Shown here piece after piece: positions 1 through 8,600 of a stretch of 15,341 nucleotides of DNA; the stretch's first letter is position 1, and every line of letters starts with the position of its first letter. Made by a program: the position numbers and the translations under genes. Location of the stretch: assembly GCA_044350895.1 (NCBI GenBank), contig JBILGT010000028.1, positions 1-15,341 of the forward strand, given 5' to 3'. This DNA comes from OMIS01 sp044350895. Its GTDB lineage: Bacteria; Patescibacteriota; Microgenomatia; UBA1400; PJMF01. Under the pieces are notes generated by a model. The model ran no database searches, was not told where the DNA came from, and saw only the letters and a program-made list of their open reading frames with translations.

Positions 1-2337
1 GTACTCCAAGCAGTCAACGACAATGGCCGCAGTCAGCGTGTGGAAATTAAGTTCTCAGTGCAATCAGTCCAAGACTGCAATTCATATGCCGTGGAAGGGG
101 TCATTCTCTTCGATGGCATTCAGTGCAGTGGCGACAAAATTGAACTGACGAGCCCTGGGTGGTTTTCACTCAATCAGTTTGACAATCGCACGAGCTCGGT
201 ATGGATTAAACCTGGCTGGTCTGTTGAAGCTGTTGAGAAAAATTCCACCAATGATGGCATGGCTACTTGTCTCACTGACACGCAGTGGAACTTGGGCTAT
301 ACGACATACCGTCCCGACTACACTTTAGTTGATGAAAGTGTTTCCGCAGTCCGTGTGTTCAACACACCCAACTGTGGCAAACAACTGCCCATCATTGAAT
401 GTGACAAGCTGAACTTCGACGGAGTGGCGCTGTTTGACTATAAGCACTGCTTAGGCGAAGATCGTGTGTTCACACAGCCAGGGTTTTACAACCTGACTGA
501 TTTCTTTGGTTTGGCAACATCGATTGGAGTGAAAGAGGGCTGGAGTGTTCGGGCATACCAAGACCACACCAGAGGTGGCAAGTACGTTTGCTTTACCGAG
601 TCAAAGTGGAATTTGAGCTTTGATCCGTTCTGGCATGCCGGCGAAATCAGCGCAGACAATACTATCAAGTCCATCGAAGTTTTTCATGACTCAAGCTGCG
701 GCTGGCCAAAACAACCGCAACTGTATGAATCAAACTACCGCCTCACCTCAGACATCGACGTTGTCTTGAATTGGGAAAACATCTATGCAGGAAGCTACTG
801 GACAGAACTGCACGGGCCAAACGGCTTCGTGAAAATTTCTGATCAGTTAGCTGCACCTGAATGGCATGTGGAACCACTCCAAGCAGGGGAGTATGTCCTG
901 AAAGTCCGTGCGGAAGTCTTTGGGCAGTTCAATGACTGGAGTGAGTTGCGGTTTACGGTCTATCCTACAGAAGGGCAGCCAGAACCGCCGCCACACCAAG
1001 ATTGCGCTACCGTTGTGGCAACCGCCGTTCGCTTGTTCAGCACTGACGCATGCACCGGTGAATCACTGGAACTGGGCGTTGGCACGTATGAACTTGATCC
1101 AGCGCAGAATAACGGCTCGATCAACTTCAACGACAAAGCCAACTCCATCTGGATTCCAGTGGGCTGGAGTGTCAAAGCTCGCCAGGATAGCAATCAATCT
1201 GGTTTGGCATCTTGTTACGGTGAAACAATGTGGAACCTCGGGCTCGACAAATACTGGGGGACTGAAGTCTATGTGGGCAGCACCATTAGCAGCCTGCAAA
1301 TCTTCAGCACACCAGACTGTGGCACGCCCGTGACCTATCCACCACGCGACTGCAATGAATTCCAAACAGCAGGTGTAGCACTCTTCGACGAGCACAGTTG
1401 CATTGGTGACGCACTTGCGGAGTTTACTGCCCCTGGCTACTATACTGTGCAGCCGCAGAATACCGCCACATCACTCTGGATTCAACCTGGTTGGTCGGCA
1501 GAAGTCTATGCAAATTCAACCGCACAAGATGGCGAAGCAATCTGCATCAGTGAAACGTCGTGGAACTTGGCCAGTGTCCAGTATTACCAGAGCAGTTCTA
1601 CTGTCGATAACAGTATCAAGGCAGTTCAAATTCATCACGCCCCCAACTGTGGCAAGCAATTTCCGCAGTACACAGGATGTGACCAAATTGAATATGCGGG
1701 TGTTGTGTTTTTTGACTACAAAGACTGCTCAGGGAGAGAAGTGGCATTTAGTCAGCCAGGCATTTACAACCTGAATGATTGGAATGCCGCTCGCACCACC
1801 ACGGCTATTCATGTGGCAGAAGGCTGGTCACTGCGGGTGTTTGAGGGTGCAGATATCCACGGTATCTCGTCACTGTATGCACAGGACATGTGGAATCTCG
1901 CTACCGACAAATACTGGAATACTGAGACTGTGGTGAATAATTCCATTGTCGCCGTCCAGATCTGTCAAAGTTCCAATTGTGAAGTGAACGCACCAAGTCA
2001 GCCACGAAGCGTGTACAACCTGGCGCCATATGCCACAGCATACTCACTGCCGTCCACACTCAATCTGAGCTGGGATGGTGTGCAAGATGCGGCGGCGTAT
2101 GAAGTGCAGGTACAGCTTGGTGAAAAACTGGTGGTTTCTACCACAGTTGCAACCACTGGTTTGAATCTGCCACTGCAAGAAAGTGGTCAATACACCTGGC
2201 GCGTCACTGCAATTCCCGCACTCTCATCTCAGCAAAATATGCCGAGCTGGTCTGAGGCACATTTCTATGCGTTTGCTGGTCCACTTGATGTCGTGAGCTT
2301 TGACAATCGTGTGTTTTTGCCCGTAGTTCTTAAGTAG
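1..2337 (+). CDS. Secreted beta/gamma-crystallin-like and FN3 repeat protein (5' partial)
   Basis: The frame is open from base 1, so the gene starts upstream; the GTG at 40 is an internal valine codon, not a start. 778 residues are visible. The first ~20 look like the end of a fibronectin-III-like domain. Crystallin-like units follow at about residues 31-125, 139-234, 339-441, 455-551 and 564-660. Each has a V-x-LFD-x(2-3)-C-x-G opening, a PG-x-(Y/F) turn, a GW(S/A)-(V/A/L) strand, a WNL block and usually a closing NCG. FN3-like segments lie at about 238-322 and 663-757. The protein ends in FDNRVFLPVVLK. Conserved cysteines suggest disulfides and an extracellular location. Related folds include streptomycete peptidase inhibitors (I36) and calcium-binding microbial crystallins; a structural, adhesive or inhibitory role cannot be decided. 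GC is near 50% in sampled lines, above the downstream genes. The terminator at 2355 closes it. Confidence 0.8.
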   Translation, partial: VLQAVNDNGRSQRVEIKFSVQSVQDCNSYAVEGVILFDGIQCSGDKIELTSPGWFSLNQFDNRTSSVWIKPGWSVEAVEKNSTNDGMATCLTDTQWNLGYTTYRPDYTLVDESVSAVRVFNTPNCGKQLPIIECDKLNFDGVALFDYKHCLGEDRVFTQPGFYNLTDFFGLATSIGVKEGWSVRAYQDHTRGGKYVCFTESKWNLSFDPFWHAGEISADNTIKSIEVFHDSSCGWPKQPQLYESNYRLTSDIDVVLNWENIYAGSYWTELHGPNGFVKISDQLAAPEWHVEPLQAGEYVLKVRAEVFGQFNDWSELRFTVYPTEGQPEPPPHQDCATVVATAVRLFSTDACTGESLELGVGTYELDPAQNNGSINFNDKANSIWIPVGWSVKARQDSNQSGLASCYGETMWNLGLDKYWGTEVYVGSTISSLQIFSTPDCGTPVTYPPRDCNEFQTAGVALFDEHSCIGDALAEFTAPGYYTVQPQNTATSLWIQPGWSAEVYANSTAQDGEAICISETSWNLASVQYYQSSSTVDNSIKAVQIHHAPNCGKQFPQYTGCDQIEYAGVVFFDYKDCSGREVAFSQPGIYNLNDWNAARTTTAIHVAEGWSLRVFEGADIHGISSLYAQDMWNLATDKYWNTETVVNNSIVAVQICQSSNCEVNAPSQPRSVYNLAPYATAYSLPSTLNLSWDGVQDAAAYEVQVQLGEKLVVSTTVATTGLNLPLQESGQYTWRVTAIPALSSQQNMPSWSEAHFYAFAGPLDVVSFDNRVFLPVVLK
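91..1980 (+). repeat. Five beta/gamma-crystallin-like units in tandem, split by one FN3-like domain
   Basis: Protein-level repeats of about 95 residues, at roughly 91-375, 415-702, 1015-1323, 1363-1653 and 1690-1980. The region 712-966 between units two and three is FN3-like. The calcium-binding signature of the family, (N/D)(N/D)xx(S/T)S, is complete in unit 1 (DNRTSS), nearly complete in unit 3 (NDKANS), partial in unit 4 (QNTATS) and lost in units 2 and 5 (FGLATS, RTTTAI). DNA identity between units is low, so the duplications are old. The assignment rests on reading the pattern by eye. Confidence 0.65.
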
Positions 2338-2354
2338 TCCGCTCAAGATTTGTT

Positions 2355-2392
2355 ATATCCCTAATTATGGAAACATAACTGGGGATATTTTT
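2355..2392 (+). terminator. Intrinsic terminator after the crystallin-repeat gene
   Basis: A 15-base stem (2355-2369 with 2374-2388) closes on a GAAA tetraloop (2370-2373). Only one position is mismatched (A-C) and one is a G-U wobble. The stem base runs into five T residues (2388-2392). It lies 17 bases after the TAG stop, so transcription of the first gene probably ends here and the next gene needs its own promoter. Confidence 0.85.
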
Positions 2393-2512
2393 CAGCCATT
2401 TAAAATGACATACTTTTGCTTCATTGCAGTCAAATTACCCCTTTGAAATTCTGTAATTTTTACTATACGATTATCTTATTAATCATACTTTCTCATACAC
2501 ACGTGTTACATA

Positions 2513-2540
2513 TTGATATATTATAAGGTAGTCAGATAAT
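2513..2540 (+). promoter_or_regulatory. Candidate sigma70-type promoter for the SH3-domain membrane protein
   Basis: TTGATA (2513-2518) and GATAAT (2535-2540) each match the consensus hexamers at five of six positions, with a 16-base spacer. They lie in the AT-rich gap that follows the terminator and 29 bases before the ATG at 2570. A weaker alternative is TTGAAA (2443-2448) with TATACG (2464-2469), 15-base spacer. In such AT-rich DNA chance matches are common. Confidence 0.4.
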
Positions 2541-2569
2541 ACACGTTGTAGTATAAAAAAGCACCATAT

Positions 2570-4996
2570 ATGAGACAAACTGAAACTTACGCTGTAGAAG
2601 CACCTCGAGATTCAATACCTGAAAACTTCAGACAACAAATAATATGGGAGACGGTGAAGCAGCAATTGGTGGGCAAGCAGTATGGGGAAGGGACACGTTC
2701 TCCTCGTGCCACTTTACTTGAACAATGGGGCATTACACTCGATATTGAAAGTATCAAAGCAGCACTTCCACCCGAACAAGCCGCCCTTATCAACTTCTAT
2801 GTGCGTGAAATTGAGCAGGTTGCTCCTACTGTCACACCTGAGCAAATCGCTGAAGCAGAAAACAATGCAAGACGGGCCGCAGAGGCATTAGCACGTGATG
2901 TAGCTCGAAAAGGTGAAGTCCTCACCCCAGATGGCATTCAAAAAGTCACCAGTTCACATGATTTTTTCCAACTGGCTAGAGTACTCCCTGAAAAGCAGGC
3001 ACGACTCTTTCGCAGATTTGCTGCAATATTCCTTATAGTTATTGCCTATGGATTTGGAGATTTCTTGAAAGCAATTCCTGCAATGGGTGCATCAGATGAA
3101 GCAGGTAAACCAACGGAGATAAAGGGTGCTGAATTTGAGGAAGATAAACCAGCAGCTGAAGCAGAGGGCACCATCCTTGTTGAAGTTACTCGTGGCATGG
3201 CTACTATTTATAAAGAGCCAAAATCGGGCAGTGGTATGGTGAACATCCCACCAAAAGGGTCTCAACTGGTATCAACTGGAGAAAAAGATAGTACCGGGCA
3301 ATGGATGAAAGTCACAGATATAAACGGTCAGCCAGGTTGGATCAAGGTGGCAAGTATTAAAGTTGTTGAAGCAGCACAACAAGTAGCTACACCTACTGCT
3401 ACAACTGAAACAACACTGAAAGCTACTCCAACTCCTGAAACAACAATAGCAGCTTCTGAAGAACTCACCAAACCTGTCGAAATGTTCCAACAGGTGTACA
3501 TTCCGAATGGGACTCAGAACCTTCGTAAAGGACCTGGAACAGATTTTGCAGTTACAGGATCGGTAGAAGCACAAGATGTAATTCCATTTGATGGTAAAGT
3601 TACACTGCCCAATGGCGACATCTGGTTTGTTACCAAAAAAGGTGATTATGTTGCCTTTATTGTGGGCGGAAAAGAATTTGGGAAAGTGAGTAATATTCTA
3701 GTGCCAGTACAAGGTGGCGAAAATATTGGCGGTGGCGAAATGACTCCTGAAGCAAAAGAGGCATTTATAAAATCTGTACTAGAAATTAGTGTTCCAGCAG
3801 GGATCACTGTAGATACTCTACATTCATTTACCTCTCAAGTATCAGTTACCATGGCTACAGGTGAGATACGTAATTTACAAGCAGTTTTTGCACTGACTCA
3901 AGCCGAGAATGGAAACAACACGGTGAAAATGGTTGTTGTTTTGAGAGACGGTATGCCATTACTTGTGGCTGCCCATGAAGATACCGACACTAGAAATGCA
4001 GGCAAAATTATTACAGAAGAAATTATTGCTACAGCAAATACTATGGGTGAGTGGGTACCAGCCACAGCAACTGGTGTAGAAGCAGAAACAACAAATAGTC
4101 AAGAAAACACAACAGTAACCGTTGAAACTGAATCAGATCAAGAACGTCAAGCACAAATTGATGCATTGATGCCACAAAACTGGCAGTCGGAACTAAAAGC
4201 TAAGGGCTGTGAGAACATTCGCTTTGGCACTCTTGGGTACTATGAAGCAGACCTTACAACTGTTGAAGGAAAACAAATTTCTGTTGTCATCATCCCAAAT
4301 ACAGGTCTCAGCAAGAGTAATGATGCAGACTTCTCACTGTATACCTTTGATAAAGAAGCCTCGTCACTGCAAATCGGCAAGACAACACTGAGATTTTTTA
4401 CCAGTGTCTACTTTCCGTTTGGGCAAGACTCTAAACCCGAGGACAACGAAGTGAAATCTGATGGGTCATACTTTGCGCTGCAAGATGCATACAAAGACCC
4501 TGCCAACCTCCAATTACTAGTTGATCATTTTAAAGAATTTTATGGCATTAACCCGGATGATGAAGAGATTATTGACGTAGTTATGTCTGGCCAGCCATTA
4601 CCAAGTCAGTTTTTACACACTCCAAATGCTGGTAGAAGCGACTCACTCTACTATGGTGACATGCTTATAACTGACCACTTTGCAGCTCAAGGTTTTAGAC
4701 TCAACCCTACAGAAAAAAGCCCACAACAAACTGCTCATGTTATGAATATGCTTTCAAGTAGATATACAGAAGTGTCAAAGAACCCAGCCACGAGTGGTGC
4801 CGCAATGGGATGGGAACTACTTGCAAATAGTCAGCTGACTTGGCTCACTGCTCGTACATATTCTGAAGCTCAATTACAAACTTTAGGATTTGTTCGTGAG
4901 ATCAAACAAGGTTTCTTAACCGACCTAATTGAAAAAATGCAGCAAAAGGGAGTTGACATGGTCCCAGCAATTCCATTCCATTTAGTTAAGAAATAA
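2570..4996 (+). CDS. Single-pass membrane protein with two SH3-like domains
   Basis: 808 residues. Residues 1-148 are charged and largely helical, including an Ala/Glu-rich stretch at about 90-115, and are probably cytoplasmic. One hydrophobic segment (about 150-169) follows an Arg-rich stop (RLFRRF), so the remainder should face outward. Two bacterial SH3-like domains follow: about 200-266, with the GQWMKV and GQPGWIKV strands, and about 308-372, with NLRKGPGTDFAV. They are joined by a Thr/Pro/Ala linker (about 270-298). Residues 390-495 form a compact alpha/beta-looking segment, then comes a Thr/Glu-rich linker and a C-terminal region (525-808) that I do not recognise. SH3b domains usually bind cell-wall peptides, so a wall-sensing or anchoring role is plausible, but no enzymatic motif is visible. 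The ATG at 2570 is the first in frame; no Shine-Dalgarno site precedes it. It lies between the terminator at 2355 and the 206-aa gene, 67 bases on. Confidence 0.75.
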   Translation: MRQTETYAVEAPRDSIPENFRQQIIWETVKQQLVGKQYGEGTRSPRATLLEQWGITLDIESIKAALPPEQAALINFYVREIEQVAPTVTPEQIAEAENNARRAAEALARDVARKGEVLTPDGIQKVTSSHDFFQLARVLPEKQARLFRRFAAIFLIVIAYGFGDFLKAIPAMGASDEAGKPTEIKGAEFEEDKPAAEAEGTILVEVTRGMATIYKEPKSGSGMVNIPPKGSQLVSTGEKDSTGQWMKVTDINGQPGWIKVASIKVVEAAQQVATPTATTETTLKATPTPETTIAASEELTKPVEMFQQVYIPNGTQNLRKGPGTDFAVTGSVEAQDVIPFDGKVTLPNGDIWFVTKKGDYVAFIVGGKEFGKVSNILVPVQGGENIGGGEMTPEAKEAFIKSVLEISVPAGITVDTLHSFTSQVSVTMATGEIRNLQAVFALTQAENGNNTVKMVVVLRDGMPLLVAAHEDTDTRNAGKIITEEIIATANTMGEWVPATATGVEAETTNSQENTTVTVETESDQERQAQIDALMPQNWQSELKAKGCENIRFGTLGYYEADLTTVEGKQISVVIIPNTGLSKSNDADFSLYTFDKEASSLQIGKTTLRFFTSVYFPFGQDSKPEDNEVKSDGSYFALQDAYKDPANLQLLVDHFKEFYGINPDDEEIIDVVMSGQPLPSQFLHTPNAGRSDSLYYGDMLITDHFAAQGFRLNPTEKSPQQTAHVMNMLSSRYTEVSKNPATSGAAMGWELLANSQLTWLTARTYSEAQLQTLGFVREIKQGFLTDLIEKMQQKGVDMVPAIPFHLVKK

Positions 4997-5027
4997 AACT
5001 TTCCAACACCGTTTTTGTGTACTTTAA

Positions 5028-5060
5028 ACTGGTATTATTGTGCTGTACACTGGTATACAG
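5028..5060 (+). promoter_or_regulatory. Direct repeat and small palindrome just upstream of the 206-aa gene
   Basis: ACTGGTAT occurs at 5028-5035 and again at 5049-5056, 21 bases start to start, or about two helical turns. The second copy overlaps a small inverted repeat, CTGTA (5043-5047) with TACAG (5056-5060), which ends three bases before the ATG at 5064. This could be an operator or a translation-masking hairpin. The repeat is short enough to be chance. Confidence 0.2.
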
Positions 5061-5063
5061 GAT

Positions 5064-5684
5064 ATGAATATCAATAAAAAATTACTCTTCATGATTGGTG
5101 GGGTAGCGGTTGCTTGTTTAGTGGTTGTAGCGCTTATTTTTCAAATTTTAAAAATTTCTGGCAAACAGTTGGAGTTTTCTCAAAAATTCCCATTTATTTC
5201 ATTACAAAGTACGATTCAACTTACTGTAAATGATTTTCATAATGGACTTTTTGCCAGTCTTTTTAATGCAGAAAAATTTGAGCGAATGACAAGTCACTTT
5301 CCCCATTTATTTGATGGTAAAAATGTAAAGCAAACTATCATTACATTTATTGACACGCCCACAACCACTCAAAATACTGCTTGGGCTGAGGGTACTGTCC
5401 ATGGGTATAGCACTGCACTGACGGATAAAACTTTGAGTATAACAATTTATGTAAATGTTCCTCTAATTAAAAAAAATGATTGGAATACCAACTCACTAAG
5501 TCGAGAATTAGAATACTTAACTGTTGATGCGTTATATCACGCACAACGAGATATGAGAGGGGAGTTGAGAACCACTACATTCCAACAAGAACAAGAACTA
5601 CTGCCCCAACGCCAACAAGAAATTGAAAAAATTTATGAGACAGAAAAGGATGGTCTCAATTTATTCGCAGTAGAGTATGAATAG
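5064..5684 (+). CDS. Membrane-anchored protein of unknown function, first gene of the surface-protein block
   Basis: 206 residues from the ATG at 5064. I prefer this start to the GTG at 5040 because it gives a short basic N-terminus (MNINKK) directly before a hydrophobic segment (about 7-28), an uncleaved anchor or signal. The exported part has no domain I recognise. It contains a mixed alpha/beta region (about 45-135), a helix with ELEYLTVDALYHA (148-160), and a Gln/Glu-rich probably helical stretch (173-193). That helix faintly recalls zincin metal-site helices, but the HExxH residues are absent, so no protease activity is claimed. It overlaps the next gene by 8 bases (5677-5684), which implies translational coupling with the 1229-aa protein. 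A helper or partner role in handling that protein is the simplest inference. Confidence 0.7.
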   Translation: MNINKKLLFMIGGVAVACLVVVALIFQILKISGKQLEFSQKFPFISLQSTIQLTVNDFHNGLFASLFNAEKFERMTSHFPHLFDGKNVKQTIITFIDTPTTTQNTAWAEGTVHGYSTALTDKTLSITIYVNVPLIKKNDWNTNSLSRELEYLTVDALYHAQRDMRGELRTTTFQQEQELLPQRQQEIEKIYETEKDGLNLFAVEYE

Positions 5685-8600
5685 AAAACAGAGATTTCTT
5701 GTCTTCAGCACTACTATTGTAATTGGATTAGTGATCTTCTTATTCCAGTCTTTTTTTGGTTACGTAAAACCAGCGTATGCGCAATCGTCATGTTCAGGGT
5801 CAGTACGATGCTGTAGGAGTTACTCAAGTGAATGTTCACCAAATGGTTGCAAACAAGCATGTAACCCACTGGTAGATGGCTATGACTGTGTTAAGTGCAC
5901 GAGTTGTATAATGGAGTGTTCTAATATCAGCCCTCGAGAAGCATGTAACTACCAGTCCTATTTTGAAGGCTGTATACATAGCTGCAATGGAACAATTTAC
6001 GACGGAAGTTGCTCATCAAACACCCCCGCTCCAGAAGAACCAGCATGTGTAGAATCAACAAGTTGGACAAACTGGACAGCTTGTTCTTTAGCTTGTGGGG
6101 GAGGGGTAACAACAAGATACAATACCTGCTCTGGAGCAACCCAATCAGCAGTATGTAATGCTTTACCTTGTCCCACACCTACGCCTGGACCACCGACACC
6201 AACTCCTACGAGTTGCGTCACTACTAGCTGGGGAGATTGGGGTGCATGTAGTACCAGTTGCGCTGGTTCAGGTACAAGAGAGCGTTACGATAATTGTGGG
6301 AATAAGGAAACTGAAAACTGTACAGGTACAGGATCTTCATGCTGTAGTTGGGGCGGTTGGTCGGGATGCGAGTGTTCCTCTGGTAGACAATACCGCACAG
6401 ATTCTTGTGGCAATTCAGATTCACGTTCATGTACGGCAACGGGTTGTAGTTGCAGTTGGACTGGTTGGAGTACCTGTAGTGCAGCATGTAACGGGACTCA
6501 ATACCGAACCTGTGGCAGTGCACGCCAAGATCAAGCTTGTAATGTTGGGGCTGCCGCTTGCGCAAGTACTAGCTCAATTGAAACTGGTGCTGATTGTTCA
6601 GATATGACAGTTACTCAAACTGGGAACACAGTAACTGTGGTAGCCAAACCAACAGCTGGTACTATTGAATACAATGTACCGAATCCATCATTTGAAGATA
6701 GCAATATAGACTATTGGCAATATCAAAATGATTTATCATTTGCAAATGCATTCAACTGCACTAGTAATGCATCATTTACCTGTGCACACGGACTCTGGTT
6801 CCTAGCATTCAAAAGAAACCCTGTAAGCTATACCGATCCTTATCTAACAACCGACTTTTTTGATGCAGGATTAGGTGACCTGAGCGGCAAAACATTCAGG
6901 TTATCATTTATGTCACGAGGTGAATTTTATCCATATCAGATCTCATCTATTGGTTTACAAACTGAGGCTGTAGGTGGTGACTGGGTTAACACAAGCACGT
7001 ATGCTGCCCTTCCCACAATTACTGTTACACCATCAGTTTGGCAAACATACTCATTCAATGTCACATTTCCAACTCCTGCTGCGGGATACACTTCATCTAG
7101 GATGAGAATAGTTTTGAGAGCGCCAAATAATGATTTGACTGCTTATTACGATAATATCGAGTTGAGTAATGTCAGAACAATAACTAACACTCAATTCTAT
7201 GTCACACCTTATCAAACAGATATAACTCAAAGCTACTGTGGCGCTACTTGGACTGAACTGCCAAGTGCCGTGTTTACACCAGCATATCCACCACTAACAA
7301 ATGAAGAGACCTGGAGTACAACTTGGGATGTAACTGGTCTAGGTGGACAAAAATTCTTCGTTGCCGCAAATACGTGGGATCAGTTGAGCTCTTGCACAGG
7401 TAACCCTTCTGGAACTTGTGGAACAGGTTTCACAGGACAATGTACAGGATGCAGACAAACAATTACAATTTGCCAGACCACTTGTGATGTTAAATGTAGT
7501 GTTCAAGGAACTCCTGACGGCTGCGGCGGATTCTGTTCTGCAGGAACAGATACTGGGGTTCCAAATGGCTTTTCAACGGTGATCATACCTGACGAAGGTG
7601 CGAATATTGAGCCTACGTTGTTCACTTACACATACCCCATTCTACTTGAGTACCTAGATGGTACTGGCAAAGCAGACTATGTTGAATATGTGATCTTCGG
7701 TCAAAATGACAGTCTTGCTACTCAAATTATTAATTCAACTCCCACACAGTTACAAGCACTTGCCACTACCTATAGTGACAGAATCACGTACAAGAGAATG
7801 CCATATACTGGAAATCTACAGTATTCAGATACAGTTGTACCAAAACCAACTGCAGGAACTGACCTAAGAATTCTGACTCGCGCTGTAAATACATCATGCA
7901 GTACAGAGCAGTACACGGCATGGGATAACCACTTTTTCACTTTAACTGGCAAGATTACTGGTGAGTTATTAAATGATCCAAATGGCAACTGTAGTGGTAC
8001 CAGTACCTTGACGCTCCCCAGTGGAACTGTAACTATGTCGAGAAGAGCAAATAATGGTGTGAGTTCTTTGGTGGGCTACCCAACATTCACAACACTAACA
8101 AATGCAACAAATTACCAAGCCAACCTCATCCCATTTACGCCTGATTCAAACTGGAGCACACTCTGGGGCACTATCACTGGCTCACTAGTTATTAATAACC
8201 CAGATCTAGCAAATGCATATATTTGTTCGACTTGTGGTAATGTTGGTGGCTTACAAGTTTCCAATGCATGTCTTGCAGACTACAGTCAATGTATCTGTAC
8301 GATTTCGTATCCAACAGAGGGCCTTACTACACATAAGATTTCTGCAGCATACTCACCATTTGACTTCTACTTACAAAATGTCAACTTTGCCAATGACCCT
8401 TGGTGGCAAACATGGGGTGGCTTGGTCTACTCATTGGGTAATATTCGCTCAGTCAGTCCAATTTCAGATGTTATTCCTGAGAGTTGTAGAGAAGATCAAC
8501 AGTGCGATCCACACTTAATTCAAACTATCAGTGGGCCAAATTCTTCTGGCACACCTGATCCAGCCCGTGGACAGAGTGCTGGAATTCCAATTGTGGGTGG

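Noticed and set aside
40..42. GTG as start of the first gene
   Set aside because: The frame continues open to base 1 with sensible FN3-like text, and no ribosome binding site precedes it; the gene is simply cut by the window.
5040..5042. GTG start for the 206-aa membrane protein
   Set aside because: The ATG at 5064 gives a better basic-then-hydrophobic N-terminus; the extra eight residues add nothing recognisable.
5505..5545. Zinc-metalloprotease helix in the 206-aa protein
   Set aside because: ELEYLTVDALYHA only loosely resembles a metal-site helix and lacks the HExxH residues.
6172..6213. Pro/Thr-coding short repeat as a microsatellite
   Set aside because: It is an ordinary PTPT linker between TSR units with varied codons, not a DNA-level tandem repeat.
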